Translations under genes and position numbers: made by a program | Notes under the pieces: model-generated | The model's database searches: none | What the model was told of the DNA's origin: nothing | Seen by the model: only the letters and a program-made list of their open reading frames with translations | Part shown: piece after piece, positions 50,843 through 59,355 of the stretch | Numbering within the stretch: the stretch's first letter is position 1 | Layout of the letters: each line of letters starts with the position of its first letter | Assembly (NCBI RefSeq): GCF_009766105.1 | Contig: NZ_LMUH01000013.1 | Location: 62,001 to 126,000 of the forward strand | Direction of reading: 5' to 3' | Length of the DNA stretch: 64,000 bases | Source: Granulicella sp. S156 | GTDB taxonomy: Bacteria; Acidobacteriota; Terriglobia; Terriglobales; Acidobacteriaceae

Positions 50843-51463
50843 CTAGTCAAACAGCCGAATTCCCGCCACACCCGCAGCTCCCGCCTCAACACACGCCGCA
50901 GCATTCTCCTCGGTCACTCCACCCAGCGCCAACACAGGAGTTTCCCCGGCACTCGTGCAGGCACGCCGCAACATGTCCAGCCCCACGCCCGCAGTGACAA
51001 CACGGCCGTCCACGAGCTTCTCAAACACTGGGCCAAACAGAATCAGGTCCGTGCCCAGGGAGCAGGCTCGCTCCACCTCGACGAGGCTGTGGCACGACGT
51101 ACTCACGATTGGCTCACGCCTCGTCGTTTGAGCATAGAGTTGCCGCACCAGAGCGGGTGTCAGGCCCTCGCGCTGGGAGGTCAGGTGAACGCCGTCCGCT
51201 TTGGCCGCAATCGCCACGTCCGTACGGCCATTGATCAGCAGTTTCGTGTGGCCACCCTGCTCCTGAAAGATAGCCAGCATCGCCTCGGCCAGTGCCAGGA
51301 GTTCACCGGCTTCTAGTGTCTTCTCGCGAAGCTGTACGAAGTCAATCTTTTGGCTGGCCCATCGTCGCGCATGTGCAATCAGCTCGGTGCGCCAGGTCGT
51401 TTCATCTCTGAAACGTGAGCTGTCGGTGATGGCATAGCGGATCACTCGCCCCAGTCTATTCAT
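50843..51463 (-). CDS. Thiamine phosphate synthase-like protein (ThiE/TenI family)
   Basis: 206 residues, TIM-barrel ThiE/TenI superfamily. Recognisable parts are YAITDSSRFRDE, VQLREKTLEAGELLALA, LLINGRTDVAIAAKADGVHLTSQ, STSCHSLVEVERA, FGPVFEK and LALGGVTEENAAACVEAGAAGVAGIRLF. ThiE couples the pyrimidine and thiazole moieties of thiamine; TenI proteins are similar but can be thiazole tautomerases. The ThiE-type loop and the Gly-rich phosphate site are present, but GVAGIRLF with no other thi gene nearby leaves the choice open. Confidence 0.8.
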   Translation of the reverse strand: MNRLGRVIRYAITDSSRFRDETTWRTELIAHARRWASQKIDFVQLREKTLEAGELLALAEAMLAIFQEQGGHTKLLINGRTDVAIAAKADGVHLTSQREGLTPALVRQLYAQTTRREPIVSTSCHSLVEVERACSLGTDLILFGPVFEKLVDGRVVTAGVGLDMLRRACTSAGETPVLALGGVTEENAAACVEAGAAGVAGIRLFD

Positions 51464-51562
51464 AAATCATTTCCGCTCGAAGGCATATGATAGACACCGG
51501 TGGCAATACTTCGCGCGTAGTTGAGCGCCTGCATATTATTTCTGGAGATCTTCAAGAAGCCT

Positions 51563-52957
51563 ATGGGCACTGTTTACGACCTTATCGTCATTGGCTCCGG
51601 CCCAGCTGGGCAGCGTGCCGCCATTTACGGCGCCAAGCTGGGTAAAAAGATCGCTCTCGTTGAGATGCGGGAAGTCGTCGGAGGGGCCTGTATCAACACT
51701 GGCACCATCCCTTCGAAGACCATGCGAGAGGCGGTCCTCCACCTCTCCGGCTACAACTACAAGTCGATTTACGGCATGAACTACCGGGTGAAGGAGCGCA
51801 TCACGATGGCGGACCTCGCCTTCCGTGTGCAGCACGTCATCAAGACCGAGATCGATGTGACCGAAGCGCAGCTCTCGCGCAACAACATCGAGATGCTGGT
51901 CGGTGTCGCCAGCTTCGAAGACGCCACGCACGTCAAGGTAACCAACACCAAGGGCGCGTCGATCTACGAGGCGAAGAACATCCTCATCGCCACCGGGACC
52001 AAGCCCGCTACCTCTGAAAAAGTCCCCATCAACGGGACCACCATCATCAACTCCGATCTGGTGCTCAACCTCACCACCCTGCCCAAGACGATGATCATCG
52101 TGGGCGGCGGCGTTATCGGCGTCGAGTATTGTTGTATGTTTGCCGCACTTGGAGTTCGCGTTACGCTTATCGAACGCCGTCCGCGCCTGCTCGAGTTCGC
52201 CGACCAGGAGATCATCGAAGCCCTCAGCTATCACCTTCGCGACGCCCGCGTGACCATGCGGCTCAATGAAGAAGTGGAGTCGGTGGAAGAGATGGCTGAC
52301 GGCACGGTAGTGGCCAACCTCGAATCGAAGAAGAAGGTGCAGGCGGACGCGCTGTTGTATGCAGTCGGTCGCCAGGGCAACGTCGACGAGCTGAATCTGC
52401 AGGCGGTCGGTGTGGACTCCGATAGTCGCGGCCGCATCCCGGTCGACAAGGACTTCCGCACCAAACAGCCGACGGTCTTCGCGGTGGGCGACGTGATCGG
52501 CTTCCCCTCGCTGGCGTCGGTAAGCATGGAGCAGGGCCGCATTGCCGCCGCCCGCGCCTTCGGCGACGAGAGCATCGTCTCCAACCCGAGCTTTTACCCC
52601 TACGGCATCTACACCATCCCCGAGATCAGCTTCATCGGCAAGACCGAAGAGCAGCTTACCGAGGAAGATGTGCCCTACGAGGTCGGTGTGGCCTACTACC
52701 GCGAGATCGCCCGCGGCCAGATCCGCGGAGACACGACTGGGCGGCTGAAGATCATCTTCCATCGCGAAAACCACTCGCTTCTGGGGGTCCACATCATCGG
52801 TGAAGGTGCCAGCGAACTGCTGCACATCGGGCAGGCTGTCATGGCGCTCGGGGGCAAGTTGGACTACTTTGTCGAGACCGTCTTCAACTATCCGACGCTG
52901 GCCGAATGCTACAAGGTGGCGGCCTTCAATGGCCTCAATCGCGTCGCGAACGTCTGA
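51563..52957 (+). CDS. sthA: Soluble pyridine nucleotide transhydrogenase (SthA-like)
   Basis: 464 residues from the ATG at 51563 (MGTVYDLIVIGSGPAGQ); the frame extends to a TTG at 51521. A flavoprotein related to dihydrolipoamide dehydrogenase: FAD motif GSGPAGQ (11-17), NAD(P) motif IIVGGGVIGVEY, and the C-terminal FAD text VFAVGDVIGFPSLAS. At the usual redox disulfide it reads GGACINTGTIPSK: Cys43 is kept but the second Cys is Thr48. That is the pattern of SthA rather than lipoamide dehydrogenase. It balances NADPH with NAD+ in the cytoplasm. Confidence 0.93.
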   Translation: MGTVYDLIVIGSGPAGQRAAIYGAKLGKKIALVEMREVVGGACINTGTIPSKTMREAVLHLSGYNYKSIYGMNYRVKERITMADLAFRVQHVIKTEIDVTEAQLSRNNIEMLVGVASFEDATHVKVTNTKGASIYEAKNILIATGTKPATSEKVPINGTTIINSDLVLNLTTLPKTMIIVGGGVIGVEYCCMFAALGVRVTLIERRPRLLEFADQEIIEALSYHLRDARVTMRLNEEVESVEEMADGTVVANLESKKKVQADALLYAVGRQGNVDELNLQAVGVDSDSRGRIPVDKDFRTKQPTVFAVGDVIGFPSLASVSMEQGRIAAARAFGDESIVSNPSFYPYGIYTIPEISFIGKTEEQLTEEDVPYEVGVAYYREIARGQIRGDTTGRLKIIFHRENHSLLGVHIIGEGASELLHIGQAVMALGGKLDYFVETVFNYPTLAECYKVAAFNGLNRVANV

Positions 52958-53050
52958 CGAGTTTGACGGACGAACCTTTGTCCAGCTACTGTCTGAGCAC
53001 TTCAGACTTTGACCGTCGAGAAGTGGATCACTCAGTGAAAGGCAAGAAAG

Positions 53051-53995
53051 ATGGCGAAATCCCAGGATGATTCATTGCAGACCGTAGGCGTTGTCCTCGC
53101 CGAGCGCGTATATGCGGGTCTGATCGTCGGCCACAAGCTCAGCGGAGAACTCCACAACTACCCTGTGGGCAAAGCGCCGGCCGATGCCGATGACGACGAC
53201 TCCCTGGTTGAGATGCCTACAGACTCCGTCATTACGGCAATCTGCCTCGTGGTTGCTGAAGCGGCCAAGGGCAACGAAAAGACAATCGCCGCCGTTGGAA
53301 TCGCCCTGCCCGGACTCGTCCGCAACGGTGTCGTCGAAGAAGCGCCGAACCTTCCACAGCTCAAGGGCGCACGCATTCAGGAACGGGTTTCGACCGGGCT
53401 TGCTGCACTCGGCATCTCAGCATCGGTCTGCATCTTGAACGACGCCGATGCTATGGCCGCAGGTCTGGCCTCGCAGCACGATAAGCTCGACCACTTTATT
53501 CGCGTCTGGACGCTGGGTACTGGCATTGGCTACGGGTTGTATCCGTTCAGTGAGAGCGTCGGGGAGGGCGGGCACTCGATCGTTACCCTCGACGCCAAGG
53601 AAAATTACTGTGGTTGCGGGGGCCGGGGGCATCTGGAAGGCATCATGGGCCATCGCTCCATGCGGCTTCGGTTCCTCGATATGGAGCCCGAAGAGGTCTT
53701 TGAAGCGGCGAACCGCCGCGAAAAGCCCGATCCGCGCTGCCTCGAGTTCAAGCATCTGTGGCACAAGGCTCTGGCTGCGGCGACGGCCACCTCGATCCAC
53801 TTCAGGGGCCCGGGAAGGTTCTTCATCACCGGCTACAACATTCGCTTTCTCGACCTGAACATGCTCAAAGACTATCTGCACCAGATGGTGAAGATGAGTC
53901 CTCTGCAGGGTTACATGCTGGAGGTCGTCGAAGACAACCAGATGACCCGTGTCATTGGAGCAGCGGTGGCTGCCGAACAGGCTGTCGGACGATAG
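53051..53995 (+). CDS. ROK family protein (sugar kinase-like)
   Basis: 314 residues of the ROK (repressor/ORF/kinase) family without a DNA-binding N terminus, so probably a sugar kinase. Present are VGIALPGLVRNGVVEEAPNLP, the catalytic-Asp region CILNDADAMAAG, TLGTGIGYGLY, and the zinc signature EGGHSIVTLDAKENYCGCGGRGHLEGIMG. The N-terminal ATP-binding DxGGT motif is changed (VGVVLAERVYAGLIV), a notable departure that may weaken or change kinase activity. It follows sthA by 93 bp. Confidence 0.85.
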   Translation: MAKSQDDSLQTVGVVLAERVYAGLIVGHKLSGELHNYPVGKAPADADDDDSLVEMPTDSVITAICLVVAEAAKGNEKTIAAVGIALPGLVRNGVVEEAPNLPQLKGARIQERVSTGLAALGISASVCILNDADAMAAGLASQHDKLDHFIRVWTLGTGIGYGLYPFSESVGEGGHSIVTLDAKENYCGCGGRGHLEGIMGHRSMRLRFLDMEPEEVFEAANRREKPDPRCLEFKHLWHKALAAATATSIHFRGPGRFFITGYNIRFLDLNMLKDYLHQMVKMSPLQGYMLEVVEDNQMTRVIGAAVAAEQAVGR

Positions 53996-54000
53996 GTCGC

Positions 54001-54019
54001 TGTACCGCACAGTGGTACA
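54001..54019. promoter_or_regulatory. Palindromic candidate operator for higBA
   Basis: TGTACC-N7-GGTACA, an inverted repeat with extra inner pairing, centred 19 bp before the higB ATG. Its right arm runs into TACACT, a -10-like hexamer. This fits autorepression by the HigA antitoxin. Confidence 0.5.
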
Positions 54020-54028
54020 CTGATTTCG

Positions 54029-54319
54029 ATGATCGAAAGTTGGCGGGACGAGTGGCTTCGTGACTTCTTTCTGCAGGATGTCTATGCGAAAAAGCTGCCA
54101 CCCGACCTTCGGGATCGAGTTTTTCGCAAACTACAGATGATCGACGATGCGACCTGTGACGCTGATCTTCGTATTCCGTCGAGCAATCATTTTGAGCGAT
54201 TGAGCGGTTCGCTCGAGGGGTGGCACTCCATTCGCGTAAACACACGATGGCGGTTGATTTTTCGATGGAATGGTAGTGAAGCACGCGATATCTATCTAGA
54301 CGATCATTCCTATAGATAA
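54029..54319 (+). CDS. higB: RelE/HigB-family toxin
   Basis: 96 residues. The family (ribosome-dependent mRNA interferase) is recognised from FFLQDVYAKKLPPDLRDRVFRKLQMIDDAT, SNHFERLSGSLEGWHSIRVNTRWRLIFRW and the C-terminal DIYLDDHSYR, typical of HigB from higBA loci. The toxin gene precedes the antitoxin gene, the usual higBA order. It starts at the ATG at 54029 with no strong ribosome site, suggesting weak toxin translation. Confidence 0.92.
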   Translation: MIESWRDEWLRDFFLQDVYAKKLPPDLRDRVFRKLQMIDDATCDADLRIPSSNHFERLSGSLEGWHSIRVNTRWRLIFRWNGSEARDIYLDDHSYR

Positions 54320-54334
54320 AGACGTGGAGAAGCG

Positions 54335-54661
54335 ATGTTATTGACGAAGAGGAAGCCGGTATCTGTGGGGACACTGCTTGTAGAGGAGTTCCTCGAACCG
54401 CTGGGTCTTACCCAGACCGAGTTGGCCGAGCGTTCAGGCTTGCCACGAAAGCATGTGAATGAACTCTGCCGCGACCGCCGAGCAATTACGGCCGATACGG
54501 CACTTATCCTGGCGAAGGTCTTTGGCAACTCTGCGGACTTCTGGCTGAATACGCAGCGACGTATCGACCTTTGGGAGGCCCTGAATACACCCAGAAGGGC
54601 GGAACGAATCGCGCGGGCTCTTCCTCTTCACGCCAAAGGACATCACGAAAAAGCGGCTTGA
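54335..54661 (+). CDS. higA: HigA-family antitoxin with XRE helix-turn-helix
   Basis: 108 residues. Family features are the start PVSVGTLLVEEFLEPLGLTQTELAERSGLPRKHVNELCRDRRAIT (helix-turn-helix) and NSADFWLNTQRRIDLWEAL. It binds and neutralises HigB and represses the operon. GGAG lies 6 bp before the ATG; it begins 15 bp after higB, so it is cotranscribed. The end abuts the convergent mutM stop with 1 bp between. Confidence 0.93.
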   Translation: MLLTKRKPVSVGTLLVEEFLEPLGLTQTELAERSGLPRKHVNELCRDRRAITADTALILAKVFGNSADFWLNTQRRIDLWEALNTPRRAERIARALPLHAKGHHEKAA

Positions 54662-54662
54662 T

Positions 54663-55523
54663 TTATTGCTGGCAGTGCGGGCAATACATCGTCGTGCGTC
54701 CACCCACCACAATCTTCTTCAGCCCCGTCCCGCAGTCTGTGCAGTCCTCGCCTGCACGTCCATAGACCTTGTGCTCGAGTTGAAAGAACCCGCGCACGCC
54801 ATCTGCGTCGACGTAATCCGATACCGACGATCCGCCCAGCTCGATTGCATGCGCCAGCACCTTTTGAAGGGCCTCGTGCAGGCGTCCAAGCTCCGCGCGT
54901 GTTAGTTTCCCCGCCTGTTTTCGCGGCCGGATACCCGCTCGGAACAGGCTTTCATCTGCATAGATATTCCCAACCCCATGCAGGATCGACTGGTTCAGCA
55001 GCGCAGCTTTGATCGCCAGCTTGCGGCCCTTGAACAGCCCACCGAACGCCTCTGCGCTGACAGTCGTCGGCTCGACGCCCGGCCCCGTATAGCCTTCCGC
55101 CGTAGTCACTACCGAAAGCCGCCCGAACCGCCGCGGATCGACAAACCGAACCTCGCGCCCATCCGCGAGCGATAGCACCGCATGCGTATGCGGCGGTAGC
55201 GGAACTTCCGCCTGCGACACCAGCAGCCGCCCGGTCATTCCAAGATGGACGAGAAATTGTGCAGGACGGTCTTTGTCGTTGCTCTTGTTTTTCTTTCTGT
55301 CATTCCCGGAGGGAATCTGCTTCTGCTTCAGATCCATCACAATCGACTTGCCCACCCGTCGCACGCGCTCGATACGCGCGTTGGTCAGCGTCTCGACGAT
55401 CTCAGTTTCGGGAGACTTGAACGTCTGCGGCTTTCCGCTCGTCCAGACGCGCACGATCCGCTGTCCACGCACACGCGCATCCACACCATTGGCAACGGTT
55501 TCGACCTCGGGTAGTTCTGGCAT
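54663..55523 (-). CDS. mutM: Formamidopyrimidine-DNA glycosylase with an in-frame repeat insertion
   Basis: Excises oxidised purines such as 8-oxoG and cleaves the resulting abasic site. The N terminus MPELPEVETV supplies the catalytic Pro and Glu, and Lys59 (RVGKSIV) is the conserved beta-turn Lys. A helix-two-turns-helix (LNQSILHGVGNIYADESLFRAGIRP) and C-terminal zinc finger with CTDC and CPHC pairs are intact. Between MDL (residue 65) and FLVHLGMTGRL lie about 20 extra hydrophilic residues (KQKQIPSGNDRKKNKSNDKD), encoded by a short genomic repeat. The protein is otherwise normal, so the insertion is probably tolerated in a surface loop. Length 286 against about 270 typical. Confidence 0.95.
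   Translation of the reverse strand: MPELPEVETVANGVDARVRGQRIVRVWTSGKPQTFKSPETEIVETLTNARIERVRRVGKSIVMDLKQKQIPSGNDRKKNKSNDKDRPAQFLVHLGMTGRLLVSQAEVPLPPHTHAVLSLADGREVRFVDPRRFGRLSVVTTAEGYTGPGVEPTTVSAEAFGGLFKGRKLAIKAALLNQSILHGVGNIYADESLFRAGIRPRKQAGKLTRAELGRLHEALQKVLAHAIELGGSSVSDYVDADGVRGFFQLEHKVYGRAGEDCTDCGTGLKKIVVGGRTTMYCPHCQQ
55284..55327. repeat. Family C short repeat inside mutM
   Basis: Contains TTGTTTTTCT, then GTCATTCCC-GG-AGGGAATCTGCTT, with a small palindrome ATTCCC..GGGAAT. The same string occurs in the intergenic region after rpsA (63.88 kb). Here it is in frame with mutM and adds a Lys/Asn/Asp-rich loop. Confidence 0.7.
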
Positions 55524-55621
55524 ACCTCCAGAGTAAAGCGGCAGCGGACTTCCCGCGATAAACTAGCGTGGGCTGAGTACAACCACGATCTGCCCGAAGA
55601 GCGACGGAGATCTCAACCCCG

Positions 55622-57160
55622 ATGGGTCCATTTCAGCGAATCCTCAAAAATCTGGGTGCGATGTTCGCTGGCAAGCTCATCTCCATCATTCAACAGGTCA
55701 TAGTCCCCCCTATATTCATTTATCTCTACGGCCTCGCTGCGTATGGCGAGTGGCTCGTCCTCTCCGGATCGGTCACTGCACTGGGGATGCTCAACTTCGG
55801 CGTCCAGACCTACATGAACCAGGACCTCGCCGTTCGGTTTCAGCGAGGCGAGACCCAGGGATACCATATTCGCCAGTCCACCGCGCTGCGGCTTCTCCTC
55901 GGCGTCGTCGCTGCGGCGGCGGTTCTGCTGCTTATCTTTTTCGTCATTCCTTTCGACGTGAGGCTTAAGCTCCACATCTCGCGCTCTGCCGCGCAGTGGA
56001 CGCTCTATCTCCTCGCCCTTCAAGTGTTGTTCATGATTCTGTTCGGATATCTGAGCGGCATCTTCATGGGGGTGGCTCTTGCCCATCGCGGAGCCCACTG
56101 GAACAATGCACAAGCTTTAGCCAGTTCGGGAGGCCTGCTCGCAGGTGTGCTGTTCCATGCTCCCTTTCCGGCGCTTGCCGGAATACAGCTCGCGTGTCTC
56201 CTGATCTGTTCCATGGGAGTGCTCATCGATCTCCGTCGCACCGCCCCCCAGGTCTTTCCCAGCCTTCGTTACTGGGACGGTCCTGCGGTCAGAGACATCC
56301 TGAAGGGTAGCGGTTACTTCGGCCTCATCGAGATGAGCACATTTCTCACCTACTCGGCACCGTCGCTGCTATTGAACCTCTTTGTCGGTCCCGAAGCCGT
56401 CGCTGCTTTTGGTCTCATGCGGACGATCTTCTCCATGTGCCGGCAGGTGCTGGCGATGTTCACTCAGTCCATGGGGCCGGAGATCACCAACCTCGTCGGG
56501 CGCCGTGACTGGCCTGCTCTCTCACAACTCTACGACTACTCTGAACGGCTGGTTTTTTTTCTTATCTCGCTGATAAACCTCAGCGTCCTTATGCTTTCGC
56601 CGGTCATCATTACGCTCTGGGTGCATAAGAAGGCTGTCGCGGGCGCACCGCACCACAACGTCAGTGATCTCTTCTCGCTATACCCCTATGTCTTGTCCTC
56701 GGCGCTCTCTATCGTGATCAGCCTCAAGGAGCACAAGTTTCAGTTTCAGTTCTCCACCAACACCCATATTGAGCTGGCGAAGATTATGTTCCTGAGCTAT
56801 CTCGCCATGGATATCGTCTCCGTGGGTACTATCCGTTACGGCGGCGTCACCGGCTTCCTGTGGACCTGGCTGGCCATCGAGACCCTGCAGGTCGTGCGCC
56901 TCGTCGGGCTGAATCAAAAGCTCTTCGCGCACATACAGAAGATCGACACGGTCTACATCACTAGGCTGGCCGTCCTCAGCCTCGCAGGGCTATTCGCTAC
57001 TTTTGCGGTTCTACGGCATTCTGCAACACTGCCACTGATCACCCAGGCACTTATCTCCGTCCTCGCTGCCTTGGTCATTGGGGGGATCTCCTGGCAGGTC
57101 TTCCGCGTCAGGGAGGTCTTCTCCAGCATGATGGGACGTTTCACCAAGCGCTTCGCCTGA
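55622..57160 (+). CDS. Polysaccharide-flippase-like membrane protein (MOP/Wzx type)
   Basis: 512 residues with about 12-14 hydrophobic helices (MFAGKLISIIQQVIVPPIFIYLYG; LLLGVVAAAAVLLLIFFVIPF; LYLLALQVLFMILFGYLSGIFMGVAL; and others). The N-terminal GLAAYGEWLVLSGSVTALGMLNFGVQTYMNQDLA matches polysaccharide biosynthesis (Wzx/O-antigen flippase-like) proteins of the MOP superfamily. It would move a lipid-linked sugar across the inner membrane. No glycosyltransferase genes surround it, so the context does not confirm the pathway. The start ATG at 55622 follows GGAGATCTCAACCCC. Confidence 0.83.
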   Translation: MGPFQRILKNLGAMFAGKLISIIQQVIVPPIFIYLYGLAAYGEWLVLSGSVTALGMLNFGVQTYMNQDLAVRFQRGETQGYHIRQSTALRLLLGVVAAAAVLLLIFFVIPFDVRLKLHISRSAAQWTLYLLALQVLFMILFGYLSGIFMGVALAHRGAHWNNAQALASSGGLLAGVLFHAPFPALAGIQLACLLICSMGVLIDLRRTAPQVFPSLRYWDGPAVRDILKGSGYFGLIEMSTFLTYSAPSLLLNLFVGPEAVAAFGLMRTIFSMCRQVLAMFTQSMGPEITNLVGRRDWPALSQLYDYSERLVFFLISLINLSVLMLSPVIITLWVHKKAVAGAPHHNVSDLFSLYPYVLSSALSIVISLKEHKFQFQFSTNTHIELAKIMFLSYLAMDIVSVGTIRYGGVTGFLWTWLAIETLQVVRLVGLNQKLFAHIQKIDTVYITRLAVLSLAGLFATFAVLRHSATLPLITQALISVLAALVIGGISWQVFRVREVFSSMMGRFTKRFA

Positions 57161-57186
57161 AGTTAGGCAGTCGCTAAGATGGGAAG

Positions 57187-57705
57187 ATGCAAACGAACGC
57201 CGTAGCTGAAAACTTTCTCGCCTTCGCCGTCAAACGCATGCGGCTCTCGGAATTGGACATCGATCGATGTCTTGATAAGCTCTCGCCCGAGCAGATATGG
57301 CACCGTGGCGGGGACTACGAGAACTCCATCGCCAATCTGTTGCTGCACCTCGAAGGCAATATGCGCCAGTGGATACTACACGGCGTCGACGGCCAGCCCG
57401 ATGTAAGGCAGCGGGACGACGAGTTCTCGCTACAGCCCACGGCTGCGGTAGCCGAAGTCCGCGCGCGGTTCGCGGCAACGCTCGCAGAGGTCCGCACGGT
57501 GATCGACGCGCTCCGCCATGATTCCCCGGAACGGCTGCTTACGGTCATCGACCCGCAGCCTGGCGGCACTTTGCGCAACCCGACCATCCTGGAGGCGATC
57601 TTTCAGGTCGTCGGGCACATCCAGTTGCACACCGGTCAGATCATCCTGCTGACCAAGCAGCTTTTAGCCAGCGATCTCGATCTTTCCATGCCGCGCAAGC
57701 GGTAA
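57187..57705 (+). CDS. DinB/DUF1572 superfamily protein
   Basis: 172 residues, four-helix DinB-like fold with a putative metal site: His in LLLHLEGNMRQW and two His in VGHIQLHTGQI. The text LSPEQIWHRGGDYENSIANLLLHL is typical of DUF1572 proteins. These may be thiol-dependent metalloenzymes; no reaction is known here. It starts 26 bp after the flippase gene and probably shares its transcript. Confidence 0.88.
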   Translation: MQTNAVAENFLAFAVKRMRLSELDIDRCLDKLSPEQIWHRGGDYENSIANLLLHLEGNMRQWILHGVDGQPDVRQRDDEFSLQPTAAVAEVRARFAATLAEVRTVIDALRHDSPERLLTVIDPQPGGTLRNPTILEAIFQVVGHIQLHTGQIILLTKQLLASDLDLSMPRKR

Positions 57706-57828
57706 GGCTTGCCCACTTAGCCGGCAACTCGCCGCTGCCAGGCCTCACGGGTATAAAATGACTCATGGGCGTGAGCTGAACCCCGCGCGCGCACTTCCCC
57801 TCAGCAGTACACCCGGAGCAACCACCCC

Positions 57829-59154
57829 GTGAGCCAGTCCCAGAGCAAGAGCCGCCGTCCGTCCGCCGTCATTCTAGGAGCCCAGTGGGGCGATGAAGGT
57901 AAGGGCAAGATCGTTGATGTTCTCAGCGAGAAGTTCGATATCGTCGCCCGCTACGCCGGAGGCCATAATGCCGGCCATACCGTCATCATCCACGGCAAGA
58001 AGTTCGTCCTGCAGCTCATTCCCTGCGGCGTGCTGCGTCCGGGCTGCAAGGGCGTCATCGGGAACGGTGTCGTGCTCGACCCGCAAGCCTTCCTCAACGA
58101 GGTCAAGAAGCTTCGCGAGGCCGGTCTTCCTGTCGACGGCCAGCTCTTCGTCTCGAACCGCGCCCAGGTCATTCTGCCGTACCACCGCATGATCGAACTC
58201 GCGGCGGAGACTGCTCCCGGCCGCCAGACCATCGGCACCACGCGCCGCGGCATCGGCCCGGCCTACGAGGACAAGATCCACCGTAACGGCCTGAGGGTCG
58301 TCGATCTTCTGAATACGTCGCTACTGCGCACACACATCAACAACGCCTGCCACGAGAAAAACACCATCGCGCACGCTCTTTTCGGCACCGAGCCGCTCGA
58401 CCCCCGGCAGATGTACGAGGAGTATGCCCGCCTGGCGGAACAGATAGCGCCCTTCGTCACCGACACCGCCTATCTGCTTAACAACGCCATCGAGCACGGG
58501 CAGAATGTGATGTTTGAAGGCGCGCAGGGTGCGCTGCTCGACATCGACCACGGAACCTACCCCTTCGTCACCAGCTCGTCCTCTACCGCCGGCGGCGCCG
58601 TCACCGGAACCGGCGTCGGCCCAACGAAGATTGGCACAGTCATTGGCGTCACGAAAGCCTACGTCACGCGCGTCGGCGAGGGCCCGTTCCCAACCGAGAT
58701 CTCCGATGCTTCCGGCGAACTGCTGCGTGCCCGTGGTCAGGAGTATGGCGCTGTCACCGGCCGTCCCCGTCGCTGCGGCTGGCTGGATCTCCCCTTGCTC
58801 CGCTACTCCAACATGATCAATTCGACGGAGTGGCTTGTCGTTACCAAGATGGACGTCATGGACGAGTGCCCTGAGATTCCCGTCTGCACGGGCTACAAGA
58901 TCGACGGCAAGGTCACCGACATCATCCCGGCAGATGTTCGCGGTTTCAAGAAGATCGAGCCTATCTACACCACGCTGAAGGGCTGGATGGCTCCGACCGA
59001 AGGCATCACCGAGTACGACAAGCTGCCGAAGCTGGCGCAGGAATACCTGGAGTTCGTCGAGCGCGAGAGCGGCGCGAAGATTGGCATGATCTCCACCGGC
59101 CCCGATCGCGTACAGACCATGACGCAGCCTGGTTTCGACGAAGCGCTCGGCTAG
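57829..59154 (+). CDS. purA: Adenylosuccinate synthetase
   Basis: First committed step from IMP to AMP, using GTP and aspartate. The family signature GAQWGDEGKGKIVDVL is at residues 17-32, followed by GGHNAGHT, GTTRRGIGPAYEDK, and GRPRRCGWLDLPLLRYS. At 441 residues it has normal length. It starts with a GTG at 57829 (MSQSQSKSRRPSAV). The TAG stop is the first three bases of a family B repeat, so the C-terminal end is fixed by the repeat. Confidence 0.97.
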   Translation: MSQSQSKSRRPSAVILGAQWGDEGKGKIVDVLSEKFDIVARYAGGHNAGHTVIIHGKKFVLQLIPCGVLRPGCKGVIGNGVVLDPQAFLNEVKKLREAGLPVDGQLFVSNRAQVILPYHRMIELAAETAPGRQTIGTTRRGIGPAYEDKIHRNGLRVVDLLNTSLLRTHINNACHEKNTIAHALFGTEPLDPRQMYEEYARLAEQIAPFVTDTAYLLNNAIEHGQNVMFEGAQGALLDIDHGTYPFVTSSSSTAGGAVTGTGVGPTKIGTVIGVTKAYVTRVGEGPFPTEISDASGELLRARGQEYGAVTGRPRRCGWLDLPLLRYSNMINSTEWLVVTKMDVMDECPEIPVCTGYKIDGKVTDIIPADVRGFKKIEPIYTTLKGWMAPTEGITEYDKLPKLAQEYLEFVERESGAKIGMISTGPDRVQTMTQPGFDEALG

Positions 59155-59266
59155 AGCGGGTTCATAGTGGGTGTAAGCGGAGCGGAAGGCGTTTGCGTGG
59201 TTTTCTCCCAAGGAAAACCACACTGCACAATCTTTGCTGGATCACAGTAACTGTGAAACCGCTCTA
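59152..59266. repeat. Family B stop-codon-associated palindromic repeat, copy 3
   Basis: Ends TAGAGCGGGTTCATAG and CTGTGAAACCGCTCTA (one or two mismatches), TA at both extremes, with an inner hairpin GTGGTTTTCTCCC / GGAAAACCAC. The first TAG is the stop codon of purA. Confidence 0.9.
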
Positions 59267-59280
59267 ACGTTCTCAGAAAA

Positions 59281-59324
59281 CAGTTCTCAGTTGTCAGGCT
59301 CCACGAACTGACAACTGAGAACTG
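59281..59324. terminator. 17-bp perfect inverted repeat downstream of purA
   Basis: 59281-59297 (starting CAGTTCTCAG) pairs exactly with 59308-59324 around a 10-nt loop. It lies just after the family B repeat and before the next gene. It lacks a T-run but is a strong hairpin likely to end or protect the purA transcript. Confidence 0.5.
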
Positions 59325-59355
59325 GCAATGTTGGAAGGCCAATTGGGAGTACAAG

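Noticed and set aside
50843-51463. A complete thiamine biosynthesis cluster
   Set aside because: Only one ThiE/TenI-like gene is present; no other thi gene or recognisable TPP riboswitch was seen around it.
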